This document shows positions 20,641 through 32,078 of a DNA stretch of 64,000 bases, in pieces. The stretch comes from Dermacentor variabilis (Eukaryota; Arthropoda; Arachnida; Ixodida; Ixodidae). The stretch is taken from contig NC_134570.1 of assembly GCF_050947875.1 (NCBI RefSeq), positions 209,217,750-209,281,749 on the forward strand, given 5' to 3'. The stretch's first letter is position 1. Each line of letters starts with the position of its first letter. The position numbers were made by a program, and so were the translations under genes. Below the pieces are notes generated by a model that did not search any database, was not told the origin of the DNA, and was given only the letters and a program-made list of their open reading frames with translations.

Positions 20641-21894
20641 GTGAGTGCACACGGCCAAGGACATCAGAAGGCGAGTGTACACGAACACGGCCATTGTCAA
20701 CGTGTGCGCACCATGAGCCTTTGGACGTCGTTGCGCCTTCATTGTGCTACACTTCCCTCTTACCAGTAGAGAAAGCTGACAAATAGATGTTCCTCGTCAT
20801 TGTCACCTGATCTATGACTTGTGTTTTTCAGTGCCAAGTCTCATTCTGCAATTTCAGTAACTCGCCGAGTTTTCCCCATTCTGCTCTCACTGGTTTTTCT
20901 GTGTGCAGTTCTAGAAACGTTCTAAGAGATGAAAAATTCGTGTTCGTGTTTATGTATTATCTCAGTAATTGCCGATGAAAAAATCGCGTTAACAACCTTC
21001 ATGTGTAGGCATGATAAGCGTTTTTTTTTTCTTGAAACCATGAGCACTGCAAGTGTCGTATATGGAGTTTTTTGCAATTCGTGTATGTTAAGCAAAGGAG
21101 TAACCACCAGGTATGACGTAGTGGCTTAGGTGACATAATAAACGTGTTTTCCGCCAAAACCACACACACAAAAAAGGAGACACCACGTGTGCTTTCTTGT
21201 GTCTGTGGATTTTGTGCAAAACTCGTTTCTTATCTCGGTTAACCAACTAGCCCAGCAGTTCAGTCTCCTTAAGTGACGTAATTTAACTGCTAAGCATTGC
21301 ATTCGCGGTGAAAACAATGTCGTGTTGGCTTATTTCACGTGGCCTCTGATTGAGGAAAAGACATTTCTTCGAATGGTTTCTCTGTGCTGCTGTAAAAGCT
21401 GACTACCTTCTGCTCCGTCCACCGTTACTCAAGCTGTGGCCAAATGCAATATAATGTGACAATGTGTGTTTACGTTTTTAGTACAACGTTATTTTGGTTC
21501 TGCCATATCTTTTTCACTTTGTTCAGTAGTAATAAATATGTCACGCTCTTCATATACATTTGTGCAGGCATATGAGAAAGTTCTTTTTTGTATGGCTTTC
21601 AGTAAAACAATCTTACCATTTTATTCTATTCTTTAGTTATATTGCGTGTCATTGTTTTTGCGATTACCAGTGAATTTTCATTTTCTTTAGTTGTTATTAC
21701 TATGTCATACACGTCGTTCAATTTTGTACAATAGCTCAATAAGTATATCAGAAGCTCTCAGTGCGCATATAAGAAGCGCCTGTTCACTTTAATCTTTACG
21801 GCATTTTATAACATTCTTGTTTTTTATATTTGTGTACATGAAAGGGCCTTCGCGTTTTCTGGAGTTTTATTTTATTTTATTTAAACAATTATGG
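20641..21894. other. No gene recognised
   Basis: Intron sequence of the PRDM-like gene, AT-rich, with TTTTA-rich tracts near 21870. I looked on both strands for a second THAP exon (C-x2-H pair) and did not find one. Confidence 0.5.
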
Positions 21895-22075
21895 AGTTTT
21901 ACGTGGTAAAAGCCTCTTCTGATAGTAAGGCACGCCGTGCTGGGGGACTCCGGAAAGTTTGAACACCTGGGGTTCTTTAACGTGCACCGAAATCTAAGTA
22001 CACAGGTGTTTTCGCATTTCGCCCCTATAGAAATGTGGCCGCCGTGGCTGGGATTTGATCCCGCGACCTCGTTTT
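21895..22075 (-). repeat. tRNA-derived SINE, copy 1 (A-box end truncated)
   Basis: Minus strand: starts inside the tRNA-like head at the B box (gggatcaaatcccagcc), followed by the conserved body with cggtgcacgttaaagaaccc and ccggagtcccc. It shares the body with the copies at 23233-23465 and 24510-24735 but lacks the A-box part. Confidence 0.8.
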
Positions 22076-23232
22076 TAATTATTTCACTGTCTGTTAGATT
22101 TTATGTTGTTTGTAGTCATATACATGCCATGAATTTTTTAATTTTGTTCATTTTCTTCCTTTAATGTAGCTGAAGTCATGATGACTAGTGGTTGCGGCCG
22201 TGCAGCTCTAGGCTTGTATTTGAAACATCGCTGCACCGTGGTGTCAGAAAGGTCCGGCCTAATACTAAATAAAATAAAAGCAGCGTGAACACGGCGAAGC
22301 GTAATTTCATATTGAAAGGCTCAATCATAGAGGCGATTTCTTATTGTGGTTTGGGAGATGCCTGCAACGCGTGGTCTGACTCTGCTTCTTTTAATGTAGA
22401 AGCTAGGAAGGAGCTTCGGAAGGGGGGAGTACACGACAGGCTGTGACAACAATGTGCAAAGTTTCGGAAATATTTTGTTCGTAAGAACTCGATACATTTT
22501 GCTATCACATCACATATTCGTAACCTCTAAAGCGAAGAGCTAATAAATGTTTGCTGACGCCGTTTGAGAAGCAACATAGTGATAAAACTTATTTTAGAGT
22601 GTTTTATGTATATCATTGCACAGTCCTTGCACATCGAAGCTTCTCTAGTACTGATCTTGTATACGTGTTTGTGAAACATGTGTGGGTACTATATTAACCA
22701 TACTACCAAGAATAGGAAGGAAGGAAGGACGGATACCAACGGCGTGTCCCATCCCTGCAGTGCTTCTTATGTAGACGCATGATCATTTTGCAACCATATA
22801 TGCAAGTAAATTTGTGCTGGAACCAAAGTTCACAAAAGGCTCTCATAAAAACGCTTGATTTGAGAAAGAATGCAGTGTATAACGCACTCAAGAGAACACA
22901 GGTTACAAATAATGTTTCTTGTCTTCGAGAAAGCGTGTTTTGTTTCGAAACGAAGCGACCACCCGGTTATCTGTGGACCAAAGTATATCTAGTATTGTGA
23001 ATCACGTAGTGGTCTGCTTCAGTATTAAAGGCTCTGACGGAGAAAGCTCGCATCTGCCTTCAAAGTACTGCTCCCCAAGGATGGCCAAGTGTGATGCGTT
23101 TTCTTCTTTTACCATGGGCACACACGCTATGTTTCTTATATTCCTCAGTGTCATGGAAATCTACTTGCCACACTGCGTCATCACTGTTATCAATCCTGTG
23201 GCCAATCATAACAGGAAGAAGACAAAGCAGCA
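22076..23232. other. No confirmed gene
   Basis: Intron sequence. A plus-strand frame (22919-23536) is open for 205 codons but runs through the SINE at its end and matches nothing I know. A minus-strand reading of 22930-23160 may belong to the same transposon as the remnant at 23743-24490. Confidence 0.4.
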
Positions 23233-23465
23233 CCCGGTTTTAAATGGTAAGTTCTGGGGTTTTACGCTTAGATTTGATTATGAGGCAAGCCGTGACTTTG
23301 GATTAATTTCCGCCACCTGGGGCATCTTAAAGTGCGCCGAAAGCACGGTACCTCGGCGTTATGCATTTCGCCCCCATCGAAATATGGCCACCGCTTCTGG
23401 GATTCGATCCCGGGACCTCGTGCTTAGCAGTACAACGAAAAAGCCAATAAGCAACCATGGCGGGG
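23233..23465 (-). repeat. tRNA-derived SINE, copy 2
   Basis: Minus strand: a tRNA-like head with the A-box region ggttgcttattggc and B box gggatcgaatcccag, then the same body as copies 1 and 3. Similarity ends near 23233. Confidence 0.85.
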
Positions 23466-23742
23466 TCAGCATTCAGGTTTCACAGCCTCACAGCCTAATT
23501 TCATTGCAGTTGCATTTACCGTGCAATACTTGCTAAGTGCATCATTCCTATGTGCACTAACTTGCATACAATGTAGTTCAGGTAGTCGAAAGTGAACCAC
23601 TGTTTTTCTTCTGCGTAATATTTCAGGAAGAAGAGCGAGCCATAAAATTACACACTTTGAAAGAGGTCGGGACAGAAGCAAGGTGGCAGCCTTACATCGC
23701 AGCCACGAAAATTTTGATGACTGTTGAAAACCAAACAAAACA

Positions 23743-24490
23743 TTACTCCTTCAAACGGTACGCCGCTATTCTCAGCGACGTGAGCGGCGAGGTCGTATTA
23801 AGCTGGTGTTTTTGCGTCTCGGCGCAAGTAAGGCTGATTGTGGAACTCCAACTGATTAGACAGTACCAATAAAAGAAGTTCGCCAAGCTATAGCTTTCTG
23901 GAAAACCACTAATGAAATGCGAACCTGGTTTGTCTCCGATGATTCCTACGACTGCCGCCTTAATGCAGTTGCCAATGACAAGAATACCTTCCCTTTCATG
24001 CAGCATCAAGTCATTCAGCGATGGCTCAAATGTTTTCTCTTTTCGAAATTCTGTAACATCACGCTCGCATCCAAACACTCGAATGCCGGCTGAATGTGGT
24101 CTCTGTTTGATTTTTGTCCTTTGCGAAGTTTACAAGAGTAAACTACATACCTACTAACTTACGTTTCTTCCGGGCAGAGCCGAGTGAGCTAGCGATTTCA
24201 AATGCATTTTGGTATGACAAAAGTTGTATGCATGCCTCCTTGGGTATTTGAACTTTTTGTATAAAACTCCGTCCGTGATACCTGTGAGCTTCTCTTCATT
24301 TATTGGACAGTGAAAATTTTCTGAAAATTCAATACCCTCTGCTCTGCCAAGGAGTGTTGTTAACGTCTCCATGATAGGGATATATTGGGAGCACCTCTTT
24401 CCTAAATTTGTCGCATGCGATCTTCACTCTCCTTGGTGCAATGCATGCAAACTTCTCTTTAAAACAGATTTTCCGTTCAAGGTTAGTGGT
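23743..24490 (-). pseudogene. Degenerate transposon-derived protein remnant
   Basis: Minus-strand pieces in order: FKEKFACIAPRRVKIACDKF, YIPIMETLTTLLGRAEGIEF, ITDGVLYKKFKYP, then a second block with FEPSLNDLMLHEREGILVIG, VVGIIGDKPGSHFISGFPES and NFFYWYCLIS. The motif GD.xGSH.I.GF followed by F.xYCL recalls a repeated protein family of transposon origin in animal genomes, which I cannot name more precisely. The frame changes at about 24370-24400, and the stretch expected between the two blocks appears deleted (about 24080-24150). No functional gene remains. Confidence 0.5.
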
Positions 24491-24509
24491 GAAATAATTG
24501 AAAAACAAA

Positions 24510-24735
24510 ATTAAATTATAGTGTTTAACGTGCCAAAACGATGGACTCATTATGAGGCACGCCGTAGTGGAGAACTCCGGACCACCTGGATTTTTGAAAC
24601 ACGCACCTAAATCTAAGCACACGGGTGTTTTAGCATCTAGGACCCACCGAAATGCGGCCGCAGTGGCCGGGATTTGATCCAGCGATCACGTACTTAGGAG
24701 TCCGACACCATAGCCACTAAGCAACCACGGCGGGT
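24510..24735 (-). repeat. tRNA-derived SINE, copy 3 (most complete)
   Basis: The minus strand starts ggcacccgccgtggttgctt. It has an A-box-like tagtggctatgg and a B-box-like ggatcaaatcccggcc (consensus GGTTCGAATCC), which are RNA polymerase III promoter elements. The body follows to a T/A-rich tail. It is the reference copy for the other two. Confidence 0.88.
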
Positions 24736-25369
24736 GCCAAAATAATCACGTACATTGCTGAACAGATGGCTAGCGCTGAGTTCATGACAACCTTGTGGAG
24801 CATCGGTATTGGACATTTTCCCCTGAAGGTGACCTTGCATATTAGAGAAAGTGTAGTGTTTATTCATTGCGTGAATTCGACATAATTCCTGTGCTATAAT
24901 TAGCAAAGTAGTTACATGTACCAAGAGCTTTGATTCCTGTTTCGGGGGAAAATGTGCAAGTGATCATTCAGCCCTGCACTCCAGCTGTTTACAATCTGGC
25001 TGAACATCTGGTACTCCTCATTCCATTGTGTTGACAGCGCCATGGGCAGCACAAGCATTTCCTGAGTTTTCTGTAGCAGTTGCCGGGAAACTCGATGTAG
25101 GCTGCTAGGTAGCAGTGGCTTTGAACATGTTCTCTTCCCACGTGACTAGAGAATGATGGCCTCATATGAAAAATGTGTTCGCAAGAGAAACTTCTTGAAA
25201 CCCCACCATCGCTAATAAATTGGAACGCTGTCGAGTCCGAAGAGTTTTTCTCTCAGGTGAAATACGTTCTTGACGTATGCCTGATAACAGTTAGCATGTA
25301 GGCTTACAATTTGTTTTTGCTAGTTTGGTAACGCTTGCACTGCTTACTTGGGGAGGAATTGTCCCGTAC
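24736..25369. other. No gene recognised (intron)
   Basis: Intron of the PRDM-like gene next to the donor of the 25370-25523 exon. Short frames only. Confidence 0.5.
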
Positions 25370-25523
25370 CTTTGGTTAGTGGAGTAGCCGCATGTAGAAC
25401 AGCTGTGCGCACCCGGCGGCCTCTCGGTGTGATGATGACGATCGTGCCTTTCAAGGCACATTTGCGAAGAGAAGCAGTCCCCGCATTTAGTGCAGGAAAA
25501 TATCTCTCGCGGCCGGAGAGAAT
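25370..25523 (-). CDS. Zinc-finger exon 2 of PRDM-like gene
   Basis: 154 bases between acceptor atccaaacgcag and donor ccaaag|GTACGG on the minus strand. It encodes SLRPREIFSCTKCGDCFSSQ and onward, forming one full finger (C-TK-C-x12-H-DRH-H). It ends partway through a second: HSCSTCGYSTNQ plus two bases of a codon. The first two bases (at) complete a codon begun by the final g of the PR/SET exon. The last two (ag) join the first base of the terminal exon to give Arg, producing exactly C-x2-C-x12-H-x3-H. This fit of phases and motif at both ends is strong evidence that the exon is real. The acceptor has a weak pyrimidine tract. Confidence 0.88.
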
Positions 25524-25859
25524 CTGCGTTTGGATATTAAATTTGTGCGAATAACTTTTAATAACGATAACTGTCACCGACACTTTCAGTAGCCCGACCA
25601 GCTTTTTATTCGGCTGTGAGTAAGCTTTCGAGAGTAAGTCGGTAAGACATTGCTGTGAACAGATAAGGGTTCGTATCAAAACGAAACACTACGACTGCGT
25701 CAGCAACGCTGCAATAAGCCCATGGGACGAAGATAGCCGCGGTAGACACGATAACGCGCTATACGTCATGATTTTTCTGTTTTCGTCCTTTCCTTCACTC
25801 TCATTTTCGGCGCTTGTGGTTGCGCGGCAGCCAACTCATTTTAGCAGGCAGTTCTTAGG
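25524..25859. other. Start of the large intron; no gene seen
   Basis: Intron sequence between the zinc-finger exon and the end of gypsy A. No repeat is recognised. Confidence 0.5.
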
Positions 25860-26453
25860 CGCCCGTACCTGCGGCGAGCGTCGCTGTCGGTGGCGTCAAC
25901 GGCGTAACCAAGTGAACGAGCTTAACGAAAGATGAAAGTGAACACGTATGGCAGCGGGCGATTAAATAAAAGAGGATAGGGAAGCGGAGAGGTGTGGGTA
26001 CGGCGACGATGACTACGATATGGCACCATAGTAGCAGGCTTGGTCTGGTAGATTTGTCGGCGGGGGCTGGTGTGAATCGCGCACTTACGTAACCCACGCG
26101 CTGGTTCTCGCGATCTCTAGAATAGTGAGTAAGTTTTGCCAAACTTCCCTCCCTTTGAAATGTACCGCACCAGAAAGATTGTCCGCGCCAGCCAATATAT
26201 GGTGTTCGGAGCTCGGTCTAGCGGAGGCAAGTAATACACGTTTCGATAGGTTGACAACGGATTGTTGACTGGCTCGATTCAAAAGGAAAAGCAGGTTTGC
26301 CGAGTCGCTATGGTGGCACCCCCGCTGGAAGAGCAGGGGGCAATGACCCCCAAGTCGAGGCACGGTGAGGGGATCAAAGGTCAATGACGCTCACGGCGCA
26401 GCAAACTACATTTCCAAGGAGCGGAGACAACGAAGGGACGGACAGTCGTTACA
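25860..26453 (-). repeat. 3' LTR region of gypsy A
   Basis: Minus strand: begins TGTAACGACTGTCCG at 26453, directly after a polypurine tract (aaagggggggaggct, 26468-26454), and continues as non-coding sequence. The start is well defined. The end near 25860 is a guess because no second LTR copy is available for comparison. Confidence 0.6.
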
Positions 26454-28657
26454 AGCCTCCCCCCCTTTAGAATGCCAGAAGTTTAGGTGTGAATAGTGGA
26501 AGGAATTAAGCAATAATGTTTAAGATAGGCTGGTTACACGCGGTCGCACGACACTCGGTTTTCATTGCCATGTATGTAAATCTTCAAGGTTTTCTCTGAC
26601 AGCGAACCACATGGAAGAGGCCTTCATAGAAAGAAGTCAGTGGTGACTTGATGGAGTCACGCCGCAGAAAGACATGCGTGGTTGTGTCCATTATCGGGAA
26701 ACTAAACACAGGCTACGTGACGGTGTATGCCGATGCAAGCCGAGCCAGGAATGTAGCCTAAGGGCTGCGCGACCGCTGGTGGAGCGCATTGCTGGGTGCA
26801 GAAAAACTGGCCACGAACGCGCGTTGCTGATCTATAGAGCATCTTCGACTGCGCCGACTCCATGCTCATCCTTGATTGTTGTTCTCAGCTCAAGTAGTAC
26901 AAGGGGTAGCCTTTACGCCCAGTGCTGTGTGTCGAGTGTGGCGGTCGCTGACGCCTTCATTTGTAGGAAGAGACGCTGGACCATGCCATTGCTGTGTGCA
27001 CGTGGGTGGTAAGCCGTGGTGTTATGAAGGCGCATGCTGAACAGTCGCATCCGGACAGAAAAGAGCGAACTTTGGAGTTGTTGGAGTCGGTCTGTATTTA
27101 TTCGCAAAGACAACCGTATCGCGACATTCATGTAGCAACGAATGCTTCCACCACTGTTTCGGCCCTACCGTCTTCTAGAGGCGTCGCCTCAGGCCACCTT
27201 TGATACCGATCGGAACTCATGAGGAGGTACTTGAGATCTTAGAAGGAAGTACATGAGGCCCCACCAAGTCTGAATGCACGTGGTCGAAACGGCTCTCTGG
27301 TGGTGGAAACGGCTGCACCACTGAACGCGTGTGCCGGGTCACTTTGACGGCTTGACCGGCTTGGCACCATCTTGCCCAGCTTCGAACGTCTTTGTTGATT
27401 CCTGGCCAGACGAAGCGGTCTATGATAAACATCTGTGTCGCCCCGATACCGGGATGGCTTAGCCCGTCCAGCGAATCGAATATTGGTCGCCGAAACTGAT
27501 GAGGCAGGCAAGGGTGAGGAGCTGCCTGCGATGTGTCGCACTTCACCAGTGTTGTCCGCAACCAATGTCCGCGAACTCGAACGACGAGCCTATTTCCGCT
27601 ATTGGCGCAGCTCGGCGTCGTTTTGTTGGGCGGAGGCTAGAACTTGGAAATCCACGGGGACTGCAGGCAAAGCGCCGGCCCGTGGCAGTGCCTCAGCTGC
27701 ATGATTTTCGGTATCAGAGACATGGCGGGTGTCCGCCAAAAAAATCGGAGATAAAGTAAAGTGGCTGAAGCTCACGTTCTGAGTACCAGAAAAAATTGTT
27801 CTTGAAAACAGAGGTGAACAGCTTGTGGTTGGTTAGACTTTAAAAGCTACAACCTTAAAAAAAGTCGGAGTGCTTGACAGTGCTATAGATGGCCAACACC
27901 TCCCTCCCGAAGGTGCCGTAGCGAGCTTCTGCAGCTTTCAGGCGCTTTGAGAAGCCCCGCGGCCTCCAGTCTGTGCCATCGTGCTGCTGCCGTACTGCAC
28001 CCACTGCCGTGGTCGGCGTGTCTACTATAAGGTGAGTTGGGGCGTCGGGAAACAGATAAATCAGCAACACCGGAGTCGCCAACCGAGTTTTCACTTCCTG
28101 GAAGGAGTATTTGTGTTCCGAGGACAAGTGGAAGGTAGGCGGTTTTTTGGAGTCGCGACGCAGCAGGTCTGTGAGCGACTGGAGAACTTGTGCGAAGGGT
28201 CGTAACAAGTGCCTGTGAAAATTTCTGAGCCCCAGAAACTCGCGCACCTTTCGGAGGAGGTTGGAGAGGGGAAGTCCTGGAATGCCCGCACCCGTGATTT
28301 CAGCGGCTTGATGCTTTGGGCTAAAATGCGATGGCTGAGAAAATCCAGGGCTTCAACTACGAAAAGGCATCTCTGGGGCTTTAGGACCAGACTGTTCATC
28401 CAGTCGCTCAAACAGAATGCGAAGGTGCTTTTCGTAGGTCCGAGTTGCAACGAAAATGTCGCCAAGGTAGACTAAAATGAACAGGAGTCCACGCGTAACC
28501 TCATTCATGAACATTTGAAAAGTTTGCGCCGCATTCTTCAAGCAGTAAAGGCATACGGACAAGCTCAATTAAGGCAAATGGAGTAATGATTGCTGTCTTT
28601 GGAATGTCGCTAGGATCGACAGGAATTTGGCGGTACGCGCTAATCAATTAAATAAAC
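26454..28657 (-). pseudogene. Gypsy A Pol, 3' part (RT palm to integrase)
   Basis: Minus strand, broken into several frames. The RT part has IPKTAIITPFALIELVRMP, the QTFQMFMNEVTRGLLF block and LVYLGDIFVA (usual YLDD, here YLGD). It continues with the connection (FLSHRILAQSIKPL), the RNase H region (FQEVKTRLATPVLLIYLFPD; FSKRLKAAEARYG), integrase zinc-binding/core (FVWPGINKDVRSWAR; FDHVHSDLVGP; TTAYHPRAHSNGMVQRLF) and a C-terminal tail near 26600. Stops, frameshifts and loss of the second catalytic Asp of YLDD show an old, dead element. It continues on the far side of gypsy B at 44697. Confidence 0.85.
28654..28657 (+). repeat. 4-bp target-site duplication of gypsy B (left)
   Basis: AAAC before the 5' LTR, repeated at 44697-44700 after the 3' LTR. 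It falls inside the RT frame of gypsy A. Confidence 0.7.
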
Positions 28658-28788
28658 TGTAGTGAAGAGGAATGCCCGGTGCCGCAGCCATATCGCGAGT
28701 CACCCGGGAGGCGCGAGGTCGAGATTACCTGAGCTGATTGAGTTGAGACACGCTGCCTGCTGCTTTCTTGTGCTGTATTCATATTAGA
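28658..28788 (+). repeat. Gypsy B 5' LTR
   Basis: Begins TGTAGTGAAGAGG and ends near ctgtattcatattaga. The likely primer-binding site (ctggtgaagg; tttggtgga in element D) follows within three bases. Confidence 0.85.
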
Positions 28789-28852
28789 TTCTGGTGAAGG
28801 TGCTACGGTTTTCCCCAACCTGGAATTGCGCACCCGAACTCTGCCATCCGTC

Positions 28853-30073
28853 ATGCCTGACGACCCCAGCACGACCTCTCCGCCGCTTACTCCAGCCACC
28901 GTATGTGCCGGTGCCCAGCGTCAGCAGGATCCTGATATCTTCAGCGGCACCGAAGAGAAAAACGTCGAAGATTGGCTGGAATCGTATGAACGCGCCAGCA
29001 ACACCAACAAATGGGACGATCCCCTAAAGCTTGGCAACGCGATCTTCTATTTATCGGGCGTCGCCAAGCTGTGGTTCGAAAACCACGAAGCCGATCTCCG
29101 CACGTGGGCTAGCTTCAAAACCGGCATCGCAGAAGTTTTCTGCCGCCCTGGCGTGCGCAAACTTCGCGCTGAACAACGCCTACGAAGCCGATCCCAGCAA
29201 CCTGGTGAAACGTTCACCAGCTACATAGAGGACATCGTCGACCTCTGCCTGCGTGTCAACGCGACGATGGCGGAGGCGGACAAGATGCGTCACATCATGA
29301 AGGGCATTTCCGACGATGCCTTTCATATGGTCCTCTCCAAAAACCCAGGCACTGTCTCTCAGGTCATTGAGCGTTCCCAGAGTTTCGACGAGCTCTGAAG
29401 ACAGCGCCTTCTCACGCGGCGCCCCCCTGCGTCCGACGAAACCCTCGCGAGCATGACCGCGGCTGCTGAGATGGACTCCCTGCTTGGCCAGATAAAAAAG
29501 TTCGTCCCTGCTGAGGTCTCTCGTCAGCTTTCGCTGCTGTCCTCAGCTATGCCACCACCTTCGCCTTTGCCGGCCAACCTTCGCCAGGTCATCCAGGACC
29601 AAGCGTGCGCAGCTCTCCCTTCTGCCCGCGAGACTCCGCCTGTGCCGGCGCCCATTGCTTTTCCCGAGGTGACTGCACCTCTCAGCTATGCCGAGGCTCT
29701 CGCGCGGCCACCACCTCCGACCTTTGCGCCATCTCCATCGGTCGTGCCGCTGCGTCCACCTCCTCACTTCGTTCAGCCGCGGTACATCAGTGGACAATGG
29801 CGCACTCCTGAAAACCGGCCAATATGCTTTGCGTGTGGTGTATCTGGTCACGTTGCACGATTTTGTCGTCGCCGTGCAACGTGCTACCGCCGTAGCTTCG
29901 ACGCCGCACCATATGCTTCCCCATACCTCTCATCCTCCGCATCTCAGAGCCCCGGCCAGATGTCTTCCTACTCGGACCACTGCCTTCTTGTAGACCGCCG
30001 TTCGCCATCGCCTCGACGCCGCTCGCTTTCGCTGAGGTGCCGTCGTCCTTTCTCGCCGGAACGGGAAAAATAA
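28853..30073 (+). pseudogene. Gypsy B Gag (capsid and nucleocapsid)
   Basis: The ATG at 28853 starts MPDDPSTTSPPLTPATVCAG. The capsid core, a Retrotrans_gag-like domain (KNVEDWLESYERASNTNKW; LRSRSQQPGETFTSYIEDIV), spans residues ~40-180. A TGA at 29396-29398 interrupts the frame; it resumes with QIKKFVPAEVSRQLSLL, a Pro-rich stretch, one CCHC knuckle (CFACGVSGHVARFC, about 29822-29863) and an Arg/Ser-rich tail ending in TAA. Pol begins in the -1 frame at the end of this ORF, as in the sister elements. A TGA lies at the same place in element C. Confidence 0.85.
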
Positions 30074-31771
30074 TCGTCCCAGTTCCAGAGGCAAGAACTG
30101 CGTCACCCACGAACACACCAAGGCCTCTCCCTTCTCCAACTAATGTTATTGATGTATATGTGGACGGCCTCGCTGCACTCGCCCTCGTTGACACTGGTGC
30201 CGCAGTTTCAGTTATTAGTGCCAAACTTTGCCGTTCACTCAGAAAACTCACGGCGCCCCTGTCCAACGTGTCACTTCGTACTGCTAGCGCAGACCGCATG
30301 ATGCCTGCAGCTGCGTGTACTGCTCGCGTTGTGATCAACGGACTCCTCTACATCGTCGAATTTTTGGTACTGTGTTCCTGTTCCCACTATCTTATTTTGG
30401 GCAGGGACTTTCTTTCCGCTAATGAGGCCGTCATCGACTGTTCTCGTGCTGAAGTGCAATTTCAAACGCTGTGTAATGCCCCACTCCTTGACACTCGTGA
30501 ACCTGAAGATAAAGTATTTGTTGCCGAAGATGTTACAATTCCACCGCACTCATCTGCTCTTGCCACAGTGCCATGCAACATTGTTGCTGATGTCACCGCA
30601 CTTTTTACGCCATCTGCAATTTTCGCTCGTCGCAAATGCTCCCCGCTGCCTTTCGCTCTTTTGGACGTTCATGCCGCCGTCAGCAGATTGCTCGTCTTCA
30701 ACCGATTATCCTGTCCTCTCACTTAGCTTCGCGGGGAGTGCGTTGGCCGTGCCCAGTGTGTCGACCCGGCTGCCGTCATTGACATGCCAACTGGTCCCAT
30801 CACCACTCATGAGGTCGCCGGAGTGACTTGTAACTGCGCGCAGGAGCCGACTTCGCCCGATGATTTACATAGCTCAATCGCCGACACGTTGACTGTTTCT
30901 CAACGCGCCCAGCTTCTACGCCTTCTCGACAAGTTCCGTTCGTCTTTCGACTGCCAGCATGTTCCCTTGGGCCGCACGTCAACTGTTTGTGATTGCATCG
31001 ACACGGGTACCAGTGCGCCGCTGCGACAAACACCATATCGCGTATGCGCGACACAGCGCCGTGTTATCGACGACCAAGTAGCTGACATGCTCAAGCGCGG
31101 CGTCATTCAGCCATCAGACAGCCGCTGGGCACCTCCCGTTGTTCTTGTTAAGAAGAAGGATGGATCGATAAGATTCTGTGTCGATTACCGTTGTCTTAAC
31201 AATATAACTAGTAAAGACGTTTACCCTCTTTCGAGAATTAACGTCGCCCTTGACTGTTTCCAAGGCGCGGAGTTCTTCTCTGCTATCGACTTACGCAGCG
31301 GTTATTGGCAACTCCCCATGGCACCCGAAGACCAACCTAAAACGACCTTTATAACACCAGATGGCCTATATAAATTCCGTGTCATGCCGTTCGGGCTTTG
31401 CAACGCCCCCGCAACATTTGAGCGTATGATGGACAAACTTTTGCGTGGTCTCAAGAGGAAAACGTGCCTGTGCTATTTAGATGACGTGATTATATTTTCG
31501 CCCGATTTTCCCACCCATCTCTGTAGGCTGAAGGAAGTGTTGCAGTGCCTAGCTGCCGCCGGCCTTCAGCTCAACCTGAACAAATGCCACTTCGGCGTAA
31601 GTCAGCTCATCATCCTTGGCCATGTAGTATCTAAACACGGTATTCATCCTGACGCCGCCAAGCTCCGTGCAGTTGCTGATTTTCCCAAACCTTCCTCCGT
31701 AAGATAACTTCACAGCTTCCTTGGCCTGTGTTCTTAGTTTCGCCGCTTCATTTGGAATTTTGCATCCACCA
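30040..31771 (+). pseudogene. Gypsy B Pol, part 1 (protease and RT)
   Basis: Open in the -1 frame relative to gag. The protease has LALVDTGAAVSVIS (active-site DTG) and later LILGRDFLS. A TAG at 30724-30726 interrupts before the RT, which has [52 protein letters not shown] and CYLDDVIIFSP (YLDD at about 31473-31484). Two further stops follow at about 31706 and 31732. The frame is then cut by the I-clade LINE at 31772, with the target duplication tgcatccacca at 31761-31771. Confidence 0.88.
31761..31771 (+). repeat. 11-bp target-site duplication of the I-clade LINE
   Basis: tgcatccacca here and at 37430-37440. Joining across it restores the gypsy RT-connection reading frame. Confidence 0.85.
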
Positions 31772-32078
31772 GGGGGAAGACGACGAAGTCGAAGATTGTG
31801 GACGTGCTTCGCATGGGCTCCCGCTTTGAGACCGTTTTTCGGTGGAACTTCCTGCGCTGTGGACTTGCTTTTGGTGGGATAGTCCACAGGAAGTTGCCCT
31901 CTACCTGCGGATACCTAATTTCGGCAAGTTTGCCCCCTTTTTAGGGGTTTTTCCACGCTTTTCGTGCTCAAACACCGCGCGGCAAAGTTAGGCCTCATCA
32001 TTAGGCCGAGCCGCCGCCGACGGCACCGGGCTCCGGGGCGGTGATTTGTGGTTGTGGGCCTCTGTGAGGCTGAAGACA

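Noticed and set aside
22919..23536. A 205-codon plus-strand ORF
   Set aside because: Its last third is the tRNA-derived SINE in reverse, the codon usage is random and no family matches. It is a chance frame.
24640..24735. tRNA gene
   Set aside because: A and B boxes are present but the sequence does not fold into a standard cloverleaf and is joined to a SINE body found in three copies.
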